A stretch of DNA of 64,000 nt from the NCBI RefSeq assembly GCF_024139115.2, contig NC_085139.1, positions 12,867,533 to 12,931,532 of the forward strand. Reading direction: 5' to 3'. Below are positions 55,126 through 64,000 of this stretch, piece after piece. Under the pieces are notes generated by a model. It was not told the DNA's origin. It ran no database searches and worked only from the letters and a program-made list of their open reading frames with translations. The stretch's first letter is position 1, and each line of letters begins with the position of its first letter. Origin of the DNA: Armigeres subalbatus (taxonomy: Eukaryota; Arthropoda; Insecta; Diptera; Culicidae). Both the position numbers and the translations under genes were made by a program.

Positions 55126-58100
55126 GGAAAGTGCGATTGGCGAAGTGAGAGTCCGAGTGCCAGCGAGGGATTCTAAGTGAAATTGTGCACCATGGTCCAC
55201 CGGAAAAAAGGAGGAATGGTCCTCCGGAAATTTAGGGAATTTGGTGTCAGGCCCGAGAGTACGGACTGGAACCATCGGCGAAGACCACTGCGACGAAAAG
55301 GGACTAGCGATTGGAAACTCGGTTCGTGGAACTACAAATCTCTCAACTTCATCGGGAGCACACGCATACTCGCCGATGTGCTCAAGGACCGTGGATTCGG
55401 CATCGTAGCGCTGCAGGAGATTTGTTGGAAGGGATCAATGGTGCAAACGTTAAGAGGTAATCATACCATCTACCAGAGCTGCGCCAACAGACACGAGCTG
55501 GGAACAGCTTTCATAGTGATGGGCGAAATAGAAAGGCGCGTGATCGGGTGGTGGCCGGTCAATGAGAGAATGTGCCGGTTGAGGATCAAAGGCCGGTTCT
55601 TCAACTTCAGCATAATCAACGTCCATAGCACACACTCCGGAAGCCTTGATGATGATAAGGACGCATTCTACGCGCAGCTGGAACGTGAGTACGACAGCTG
55701 CCCAAGCAACGACGTCAAAATCATCATAGGAAATTTGAACGCTAAGATTGGCAAAAAGGAGGAGTTTAGACCGACTATTGGAAAGTTTAGCGCTCACCGG
55801 CTGACGAACGAAAACGGCCTACGACTAATTGATTTCGCCGCCTCCAAGAATATGGCCATTCGCAGCACCTACTTTCAACACAGCCTCCCGTATCGGTACA
55901 CCTGGAGATCACCACTGCAGACAGAATCACAAATCGACCACGTTCTGATTGATGGACGGCACTTCTCCGACATTATCGACGTCAGGACATATCGTGGTGC
56001 TAACATCGACTCTGACCACTATCTGGTGATGGTTAAACTGCGTCCAAAACTATCCGTCATCAACAATGTTCGGTACCGACGACCGCCGCGGTACGACCTA
56101 GAGCGACTGAAGCAACCTGATGTCGCCACTGCATACGCGCAGCATCTCGAGGTAGCGTTGCCGGAAGAGCGTGAGCTCGATGGGGCCCCTCTCGAGGACT
56201 GCTGGAATACAGTCAAAGCAGCCATTAACGACGCAGCGGAGAATAACGTCGGGTATATGTGTCGAAGTCGACGGAACGATTGGTTCGACGAAGAGTGCAG
56301 ACAGATTCTGGAGGAGAAGGACGCAGTGCGGGCGGTCGCTCTGCAGCAAGGTACCCGGCAGAACGTGGAACGTTATAGACGGAAGCGGAGACAGCAGACC
56401 CGCCTTTTTCAGGAGAAGAAACGCCGCCTGGAAGAAGCGGAGTGCGAGGAGATGGAACAGCTGTGCCGTTCTCAAGATACACGCAAGTTCTATCAGAAGC
56501 TCAACGCATCCCGCAAAGGCTTCGTGCCGCGAGCCGAAATGTGCCGGGATAAGGATGGGAGCATCTTGACGGACGAACGTGTGGTGATCGAAAGGTGGAA
56601 GCAGCACTACGAGGAACATCTGAATGGCGCTGAGAGTACAGGCAGTGAAAGTCAAGGCAGCGGAGGAGATGACTACGTCAGTTCAGCGGACGATGGAAGC
56701 CAACCAGCCCCCACCTTGAGGGAAGTTAAGGATGCCATTCAACAGCTAAAGACCAATAAAGCAGCTGGTAAGGATGGTATCGGAGCTGAGCTCATCAAGA
56801 TGGGCCCGGAAAAGCTGGCCACTTGCCTGCACAAACTGATAGTCAGAATCTGGGAAAACGAACAGCTACCGAAGGAGTGGAAGGAAGGGGTTATATGCCC
56901 CATCTACAAGAAAGGCGACAAACTGGAGTGTGAGAACTTTCGAGCGATCACCATCCTTAATGCCGCCTACAAAGTGATATCCCAGATCATCTTCCGTCGT
57001 CTGTCACCATTAGTGAATGAGTTCGTGGGAAGTTATCAAGCCGTCTTCGTTGACGGTCGCTCGACAACAGACCAGATCTTTACTGTATGGCAAATCCTTC
57101 AAAAATGCCGTGAATACCAGGTCCCAAAGCACCATCTGTTCGTTGATTTCAAGGCGGCATACGACAGTATAGACCACGTAGAGCTATGGAAAATCATGGA
57201 CGAGAACAGCTTCCTGGAAAGCTTACCAGACTGATCAAAGCAACGGTGGATGGTGTGCAAAACTGTGTGAAGATCTCGGGCGAACACTCCAGTTCGTTCG
57301 AATCGCGCCGGGGACTAAGACAAGGTGATGGACTTTCGTGCCTGTTGTTCAACATTGCGCTAGAAGGTGTCATGCGGAGAGCCGGGTGTAACAGCCGGGG
57401 TACGATTTTCAACAGATCCAGTCAATTTATTTGCTTCGCGGATGACATGGACATTGTCGGCCGAACATTTGCAAAGGTGGCAGAACTGTACACCCGCCTG
57501 AAACGTGAAGCAACAAAAGTTGGACTGGTGGTGAATGCGTCAAAGACAAAGAACATGCTTGTGGGTGGAACCGACCGCGACAGGGTCCGCCTGGGAAGCA
57601 GTGTTACGATAGACGGGATACCTTCGAGGTGGTCGAGGAATTCGTCTACCTCGGATCATTGCTAACGGCTGACAACAACGTTAGTCGTGAAATAAGAAGG
57701 CGCATCATCTGTGGAAGTCGGGCCTACTACGGGCTCCAGAAGAAACTGCGGTCGAAAAAGATTCGCCTCCGCACCAAATGTGTCATGTACAAGACGTTAA
57801 TAAGACCGGTAATCCTCTACGGACATGAAACATGGACAATGCTCGAGGAGGACTTGCAAGCACTCGGAGTATTCGAGAGACGAGTGCTTAGGACCATCTT
57901 TGGCTGTGTACAAGAAGACGGTGTGGGGCGGCGAAGAAGGAACCATGAGCTCGCCCAGCTCTACGGCGAACCCAGTATCCAGAAGGTAGCTAAAGCCGGA
58001 AGGGTACGATGGGCAGGACATGTTGCAAGAATGCCGGACAGCAACCCTGCAAAGATGGTGTTCGCTTCCGATCCGGCAGGTACGAGACGACGTGGAGCGC

Positions 58101-58260
58101 AGCGAGGGAGATGGGCAGACCAGGTGCAGAACGACTTGGCGAGCGTGGGGCGTATTCGAGGATGGAGAGATGCGGCCTCGAACCGTGTATTGTGGCGTCA
58201 AATTGTTGATTCAGTGTTATCTGTATAGATGTAGACTAAATAAATGAAATGAAATGAATG
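55126..58260 (+). mobile_element. RTE-like LINE, nearly complete (copy 1)
   Basis: One long coding region with endonuclease, RT and C-terminal domain ends at 58228. It is followed by a short 3' UTR and an (AAATG)n tail (ATAAATGAAATGAAATGAAT, about 58240-58258). A tail of short tandem repeats without poly-A is typical of RTE-group LINEs. The 5' end is placed only approximately, at the edge of the GAGAAGTGA repeat. Only two frameshifts disrupt it, the fewest among the LINEs here. Confidence 0.75.
55177..58228 (+). pseudogene. RTE-like LINE protein: APE endonuclease and reverse transcriptase
   Basis: The first frame (55177-57234, 685 codons) holds the endonuclease: DWKLGSWNYKSLNFIG, VALQEICWKG, SQIDHVLIDG and SDHYLVMVKL. 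Where the catalytic Asp of the GDxNA motif is expected it reads GNLNAKIG (AAT at 55732-55734); copy 2 has GDMNAQVG at that site. RT starts with NKAAGKDGIGAELIKMG, WKEGVICPIYKKGDKLE and FVDFKAAYDSIDH. A frameshift near 57215 leads to 57186-57665 with RGLRQGDGLSCLLFNIALE and CFADDMDIVG (FADD at 57435-57446). A second near 57625 leads to 57629-58228 with VEEFVYLGSLLT, YGHETWTMLEEDLQALGVFE and RVRWAGHVARMPDSNP. Clade assignment is by overall type; related non-LTR groups are possible. Confidence 0.8.
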
Positions 58261-58289
58261 AGATGCAAATTCATTAAGTATTGTTATTA

Positions 58290-59930
58290 TCATAGAGTTT
58301 TGGGTATTTTCATCTACCCCGGGTAATCTGAATGCCAAAGGGGATTAGGCTCTGTGGATCTCATTCGCCGGTTGTCTTGACTGAGATAACAACCGAAATA
58401 ATACGCACCTCCTGAAGGTGCCACACCTGCTTCAACTCCTCCGCCAAGTCGTGGTGCTTCGTTATCTTGTTGGAAAATGTTGTTTGGATATTATGGTCTA
58501 GCGGTGCAGCAATGTCGATGAGGGTTACCCGCTTATCCTTTTGTCGTTCACCCATAATATCGGGCCGATTGGTAAGAGTGAGGACATCCGCAATGATCTC
58601 GCGATCCCAGTACAGCCTCACGAAACTAATTTCCTGAACCGGGACAGGTACATATTTGTAGTAGGCGACAAACTGGTTAAACAAGTTGTGCTTTAAAGCA
58701 AGCTGTTGGTGCACAATCTTGGCTACTGCGTTATGACGACCGAGATAGGCTGAACACCCGGACATGATATGCTCGATCGTCTCTCTTACTGAATTGCACT
58801 TACTGCAGCGATCCTCCGCGTTTTCGTGCAATATATAGTGCCGATAATTCTTCGTCGCAATTACCCGGTCCTGGATGACTGAATCCTTCTAGTTCTGAGA
58901 AGAGTTCACTCCGCACCAGAAACGTATCCGACGCCGCTTTGTCGATATTTTCCAGCTCCAGTTGATGGGGGTGCGTCCCATGCAACTCCTTCTGCCTCCA
59001 CGATGCGATTATCTCGTCAACAGATTTGATGTCGCAATTCAGCTGATAATCCTCCTGCGTCCGATGCAGGGCACTGAACTTGTGGTCAGCTTCACACACA
59101 ACTCGATAGATTTCGTGGCGGTTCTGGCTTTCCACGAAGTATCTTCGCAACTTGGAAATCACATAGTGCCTGTATATCGGTGACGCCTCTTCCTCTTACT
59201 GTACGTGGCAGAGTGACTCTCTCAATTGACGATTTTGATTGGCGCATGCGATGCTTAGTGAACGCCACTGCTCGTTCTAACGCCGTCAGTCTTGCTCCAC
59301 TTCACCACCCCGATACTGTATGTCAACAAGAGCACGGCGAACGTGTTTATCGCTTTCATCTTGCTGCTGGCTGACAAAATGCTCTTCAAAATACCGTTGA
59401 CACGATGCAAGAACTTTTCCTGCAGCTCTTTCTTGATCATCGTATGGTGAATTCCTTTCAGTTGCAGGAAACCTAGGAATTTGTACGTTTCACCTTCAAC
59501 CATGTTTCGAATCTCCTCCTGTTCGTTGACGCGGAAACTGTCGGCATCCACCAGTTGACCCCGGTGTAGATATATGGATTGACATTTATTGATACCAAAC
59601 TCCATTCGGATGTCGTTGCTGAATACCGTTACAAATCTGCAGAAATTGGTGCAGCTCCTCCACAGATCCCACAAACAGCTTCAAATCGTCCATAAAAAAG
59701 GTGTGGGTAATGTTTGTACTCCTTTCCCCACTCTTCAAATGATAGCCATAGTTGTGTTGGTTGAGTGCTCTGCTAAGAGGGCGCATGGCAAGGCAAAACC
59801 ATAGAGGATCAAAGGTATCGCCTTGGAATATGCCCCTACTGATCCTGAGAGTCCTAGACCGTAACACTTTTCTCCATCGGTAATGTGTAGGGATATGCTC
59901 CGCCTGCCTAGGATGTGGTGGGGTTTGACA
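58290..59930 (-). pseudogene. R4/Dong-like LINE, RT to C-terminus, frameshifted
   Basis: On the minus strand 59870-59586 gives ISRGIFQGDTFDPLWFCLAM and FFMDDLKLF, with catalytic MDD at 59685-59693. A frameshift near 59630 leads to DIRMEFGINKCQSIYLHRGQ and EGETYKFLGFLQLKGI. Next come LRRYFVESQNRHEIYRVVCE and LFSELEGF (59160-58880). After a shift near 58870 come CSKCNSVRETIEHIMSGC (a CCHC motif) and a restriction-like endonuclease region with RPDIMGERQKDKRVTLIDIA (near 58560). The MDDLKL variant, C-terminal CCHC and PD...D endonuclease fit the R4 (Dong) clade. The part between this and the piece at 63022 is missing or replaced by the RTE-like copy. Confidence 0.75.
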
Positions 59931-62900
59931 GTGGACCCTGTTAAACCTCTATAAAAAGCTGCATGAATCCCCGCAAGTAGGCTCCGCCAAAGCGACCGTG
60001 TGCCGCTCAAAGCGCACAAGCCCAAGTCCTGGTGTTAGGTGGGACGCTAAACAGCCCTGACACTATGGCCCTCCGACGAGACAGGAGGTTTGCGCAGGCC
60101 CAATAAGCCGCCTTTAAAAATAACTATTACGAACGACATAGAAGATAATACGACTCGATACAATCGGCAACGACCTAGGCGATGAATAAAGGATCATGAT
60201 TGGAAGCTTGGAACATGGAACTGCAAGTCGCTAGGCTTCGCAGGTTGCGACAGGATAATCTACAATGAATTACATCCCCGCAACTTCGATGTCGTAGCGC
60301 TGCAGGAAATCTGCTGGACAGGACAGAAAGTGTGGAAAAGCGGGCATCGAGCGGCTACCTTCTATCAAAGCTGTGGCACCAACAACGAGCTAGAAACCGG
60401 CTTAATAGTGCTGGGCAAGATGCGCGCCAACGTGTGATTGGGTGGCAGCCAATCAACGCAAGGATGTGCAACCTGGGGATAAAAGGCTGTTTCTTCAACT
60501 ATAGCATCATCAACGTGCACTGCCCACACGAAGAGAGACCCGACGACGAGATAGACGCGTTCTATGCGCAGCTGGAGCAGACATAAGATGGATGCCCACT
60601 GCGGGACGTCAAAATCGTCATCGGTGACATGAACGCTCAGGTAGGAAGGGAGGAAATGTATAGACCGGTCATCGGACCGGATAGTCTGCATACCGTATCG
60701 AACGACAAAGGCCAACGATGCATAAACTTTGCAGCCTCCCGCGGAATGGTAGTCCGAAGCACTTTCTTTCCCGCAAGAATATCCACAAGGCCACATGGAA
60801 ATCACCTAATCAAGTAACGGAAAACCAAATCTACCACGTTCTAATCGACGGTAACTTCACCGACTCCACCGAATATTGAATCCGACCACTACCTCGTTGC
60901 GGTATGTATGCGCTCAAAACTCTCGACGGTGATCAACACGCGTCGGAGTCGTCCGCCGTGGCTAAACACTGGGCGGCTACAAGACGGTAGACTAGCCCAA
61001 GACTACGCGCAGCAGCTGGAAGTGGCACTCCCAACGGAAGAGCAGCTAGGCGCATCATCTCTTGAAGATGGCTGGAGAGATATTCTATCCGCCATTGGAA
61101 GCACCGCAACCGCTGCACTAGGCACGGTGGCTCCAGATCAGAGAAACGACTGGTATGACGGCGAATGTGAACAGTTAGTTGAGGAGAAGAATGCAGCATG
61201 AACGAGATTACTGCAACACCGCACGCCAGCAGGAAGATCGAGACCGTGAAGAGACGGAGGAACTGTACCGCGCTAATAACGCACGAAAGTTCTATGAGAA
61301 GTTGAACCGTTCACGTAAGGGCCACGTGCCACAGCCCAATATGTGTAAGAACATAAACGGGAACCTTTTTACAAACGAGCGTGAGGTGATCCAAAGGTGG
61401 CGGCAGCACTACGAAGAGCACCTGAATGGCGATCTGGCAGACAACGGTGGCGGTATGGTAATAAACCTAGGAGCACGCGCGCAGGACATGCGACTTCAGG
61501 CTCCGAATCTCAAGGAAATCCAGGAGGAGATCGGCCGGCTGAAAAACAACAAAGCCCCTGGAGTTGACCAACTACCAGGAAAGCTGTTTAAACACGGTGG
61601 TGAGGCACTGGCTAGAGCGCTGCACTGGGTGATTACCAAGGTTTGGGAGGATGAGGTTCTGCCGCAGGAGTGGATGGAAAGTGTCGTGTGTCCCATCTAC
61701 AAAAAAGGCGATAAGCTAGATTGTAGCAACTACCGCGCAATCACATTGCTGAACGCCGCCTACAAGGTACCCTCCCAAATTTTATGCCGCCGACTAACAC
61801 CACTTGCAAGAGAGTTCGTGGGGCAGTTCTAGGCGGGATTTATGGGTGAACGCTCTATCACAGATCAGGTGTTCGCCATACGTCAGGTATTGCAGAAATG
61901 CCGCGAATACTACGTGCCCACACATCATCTATTTATCGACTTCAAAGCCGCATATGATACAAACGATCGGGACCAGCTATGGCAGGTAATGTACGAAAAC
62001 GGATTGCCGGATAAACTGATACGGTTGATCAAGGCGGATGGATCGGATGATGTGCGTAGTTCGAGTTTCAGGGGCATTCTCGAGTCCCTTCGAAACGCGC
62101 AGAGGGTTACGGCAAGGTGATGGTTTCTCGTGTCTGCTATTCAACATCGCTTTGGAGGGAGTAATACGAAGGGCAGGGATTGACACGAGTGGTACGGTTT
62201 TCACGAAGTCCGTCCAGTTATTTGGTTTCGCCGATGACATTGATATCATGGCACGTAACTTTGAGAGGACTGAAAAGCAAAGCTAAACGGATTGGACTAG
62301 TCATCAACGCGTCGAAGACGAAGTACATGATAGGAAGAGGCTCAAGAGAGGTCAATTGTAAGCCACCCACCACGAGTTTCTATCGGTGGTGACGAAATCG
62401 AGGTGGTTGAAGAATTCGTGTACTTGGGCTCACTGCACTGGTGACCGCCGATAACCATACCAGCAGAGAAATTCGGAGGCGCATAGTGGCTGGAAATCGT
62501 ACGTACTTTGGACTCCGTAAGACGCTCCGATCGAATAGAGTTCGCCGCCGTACCAAACTGACTATCTACAAAACGCTTATAAGACCGGTAGTTCTCTACG
62601 GACACGAGACCTGAACGATGCTCGTAAAGGGGCAACGCGCACTGGGAGTTTTTGAAAGGAAAGTGCTGCGTACCATCTATGGTGGGGTGCAGATGGCGGA
62701 CGGTACGTGGAGGAGGCTAATGAACCACGAGTTGCATCAGCTGTTGGGAGAACCATCCATCGTTCGCACCGCGAAAATCGGAAAACTGCGGTGGGCCGGG
62801 CACGTAGCCAGAATGTCGGACAGTCATCCGGTGAAAATGGTTCTCAACAACGATCGGACGGGAACAAGAAGGCGAGGTGCACAGCGGGCAAGGTGGATCG

Positions 62901-63020
62901 ATCAGGTGGAGGACGATTTGCGGACCCTCCGCAGACTGCGTGGTTGGCGAAGTGCAGCCATGGACCGAGCTGAATGGAGAAGACTTTTATGTGAAGCACA
63001 GGCCACTCCGGCCTTAGTCT
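59931..63020 (+). mobile_element. RTE-like LINE, copy 2, lying between two R4-like pieces
   Basis: The same family as the element at 55.1-58.3 kb. A GC-rich leader (about 59930-60190) carries GACGAGACAGGAGG; the coding region runs about 60200-63022 and the tail ATAATAAATAAAAA follows at about 63023. R4-like coding in the opposite orientation ends just right of it and resumes to the left, so it most likely inserted into the R4 element. The left boundary is approximate and about 600 bp of expected R4 sequence is absent. Confidence 0.65.
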
Positions 63021-63022
63021 GA
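60200..63022 (+). pseudogene. RTE-like LINE protein, copy 2, multiply broken
   Basis: The endonuclease starts WKLGTWNCKSLG (near 60215, not in a long frame) and continues with ALQEICWTGQ, VKIVIGDMNAQVGREE (GAC intact at 60626-60628) and YHVLIDG-like traces. RT segments are 61179-61832 (KNNKAPGVDQLPGKLFKHGG, VVCPIYKKGDKLDCSNYRAI), a TAG at 61829-61831, then 61842-62120 (HHLFIDFKAAYDTNDRDQLW) and 62038-62286 (FGFADDIDIM, FADD at 62227-62238). The C-terminal part is 62618-63022 (RALGVFERKVLRTIYGG, LRWAGHVARMSDSHP). At least seven frameshifts or stops occur, more than in copy 1, so it looks older or faster decaying. Confidence 0.75.
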
Positions 63023-63290
63023 TAATAAATAAAAATCGCTCTTCTTCTGACATCCACACCCCATCGCCGTTATGTATGACGGGGTTCTCCCATAGATTGG
63101 ACCAAAACTGCGTGACTTCTCCAATCTCCGGAAGGTTCTCGTCAAAGTCGACTTTGTCGTTTCGGATGTGGTTGTAGAACTCCCTTTCGTTGATGATGAA
63201 CATTCGATTTTGCTCCTTCCTCTTCGAACATTCTCCATAACGTTGTAGTCGTTTAGCAAGAGCACTCAACCGCTGTACATTAGACTGGCC
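63022..63290 (-). pseudogene. R4/Dong-like LINE, pre-RT fragment
   Basis: The minus strand from 63269 reads ALAKRLQRYGECSKRKEQNR, MFIINEREFYNHIRND, FWSNLWENPVIHN and GVWMSEEE. This is the region just N-terminal to RT in R4-clade proteins, in the same orientation as, and upstream in protein order of, the piece at 58290-59930. The two are therefore probably one element split by the RTE-like copy. Confidence 0.7.
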
Positions 63291-63663
63291 CAGATTATTA
63301 TGGGGAGAAAAAATGTTGTCGAATTCCGCGGGGCACCCCCCAGGATTGTGTCTTTTGGTGAGAAAATCATTCCTTCAAAATTTCAGCTCAATCGCTTGTT
63401 GCATAAGCTGGCGCATTTGATTTGAAGTTTGTATGGGGATTTCAGCCAAAATATATAGGGAAATACACCTCCGTCACTCATTCGATCTGGAAATTGGTTC
63501 TGATTATTTGATTGAGCTCAGAATTGCAAAAAGGGCAGATTGTACGATGATTGAATGAACTTTTACTTAGCTTACGGCAGATTTATTGTGTATTTTTGTG
63601 TTATATTGTGTATTTTTGGATTTATTGATCAAATCGAATCAGCCGAAAACTATATAAAAGTTA
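63291..63663. other. Unassigned DNA
   Basis: No gene is seen. The words GTCGAATTCCGCGGGGCACC and TTTGTATGGGGATTTCAGCC give an impression of interspersed repeat sequence, but I cannot place it. Confidence 0.3.
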
Positions 63664-63666
63664 TTA

Positions 63667-63892
63667 GGGAGCGTCCACAAATAACGTAACGGTTTTAGGG
63701 ATGATGATGATGGTTTGTTTTTGAGGGATATTAACTCAGGCGGTAACTCGTTTTTAAGGGGGGGGGGGAGTTGGCCAAGTGTGACGATCCATACAAAATT
63801 TTCAGACGTTTTATACAAAAAGTGCGACATAGGGGGGAGAGGGGGGTTTGAAAATGCCCAATTTTTACGTTACGTTATTAATGGATCTTCCC
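63667..63892. mobile_element. MITE (226 bp) with TTA target duplication, PIF/Harbinger-like
   Basis: The left end GGGAGCGTCCACAAATAACG is matched by the reverse complement of the right end (GGGAAGATCCATTAATAACG), continuing into TAACG. TTA flanks both ends (63664-63666 and 63893-63895). A 3-bp TTA duplication is the hallmark of PIF/Harbinger-type elements. Inside are a GATGATGATG run and G-rich tracts (63759-63770 and 63832-63846), with no protein. Confidence 0.8.
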
Positions 63893-63895
63893 TTA

Positions 63896-64000
63896 CCCTT
63901 GTGGCAACCTTTCAGGGGAATTCGAGGGGGATCGTGATGTGATCTATATGCAGGCCATTTAAAGTTTGCTCTGTTCTGCTAACATCAAAATAGAATACTT
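63896..64000. other. Right edge, nothing recognised
   Basis: About a hundred bases with no feature before the window ends. Confidence 0.5.

Noticed and set aside
1..64000. Endogenous viral element of an RNA virus
   Set aside because: No frame resembles viral polymerase, nucleoprotein or glycoprotein sequence; the only retrovirus-like proteins are those of the gypsy retrotransposon.

Overview
The window looks like a piece of a large, transposon-rich insect genome, most likely a culicine mosquito (Aedes type). That call rests on a nearly complete Juan-like Jockey-clade LINE, I-, R1-, R4- and RTE-like LINE remains, a Ty3/gypsy element, tRNA-derived SINEs, Helitron-like elements and several MITEs. 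The species is inferred from element types and not from any host gene. I found no host protein-coding gene I can defend. Nearly all long open frames belong to retroelements, to their antisense strands, or to stop-free minisatellites.

Layout. 1-1140: decayed Juan-like LINE fragment carrying two MITEs. 1368-6802: I-clade LINE bounded by a 9-bp duplication. 6.8-9.8 kb: AT-rich DNA with two foldback structures. 9.77-10.39 kb: SINE(s). 10.58-11.30 kb: 23-bp minisatellite. 11.84-12.51 kb: foldback element and a Helitron-like element. 12.5-14.9 kb: GC-richer, unique-looking DNA. 14.95-16.16 kb: 24-bp minisatellite with a decayed right margin holding a SINE piece. 17.49-18.07 kb: two Helitron-like copies abutting head to tail. 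18.31 kb: a 60-bp retroposed tail with a 13-bp duplication. 19.0-22.65 kb: three LINE remnants and a 251-bp insertion with 54-bp perfect inverted arms.

The centrepiece is a Ty3/gypsy element (about 23.2-40.2 kb; primer binding site, gag, protease, RT, RNase H and integrase recognisable). It is broken by three nested insertions: 25996-27240 (flanked by a 24-bp direct repeat), 29093-33651 (Juan-like LINE, 12-13-bp duplication, poly-A) and 34613-39905 (minus-strand CR1/L2-like LINE ending in a trinucleotide tail). Gypsy coding resumes after each one.

40.2-43.6 kb is GC-richer unique DNA. 43.6-49.26 kb is a very large minisatellite whose unit changes from 25 to 23 bp near 45.6 kb, followed by a 114-bp duplication and decayed units. 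49.8-53.7 kb holds two copies of one SINE and otherwise unique DNA. 53.9-55.1 kb is a chain of purine-rich degenerate repeats. 55.1-58.26 kb is a nearly intact RTE-like LINE. 58.3-63.3 kb is a minus-strand R4/Dong-like LINE in two pieces around a second RTE-like copy. 63667-63892 is a MITE with TTA duplications.

Functionally the window is a record of transposition: autonomous LINEs and an LTR element supply enzymes, while SINEs, MITEs and Helitron-like elements are the non-autonomous layer. Every autonomous element carries frameshifts or stops, so none is expected to be active as it stands.
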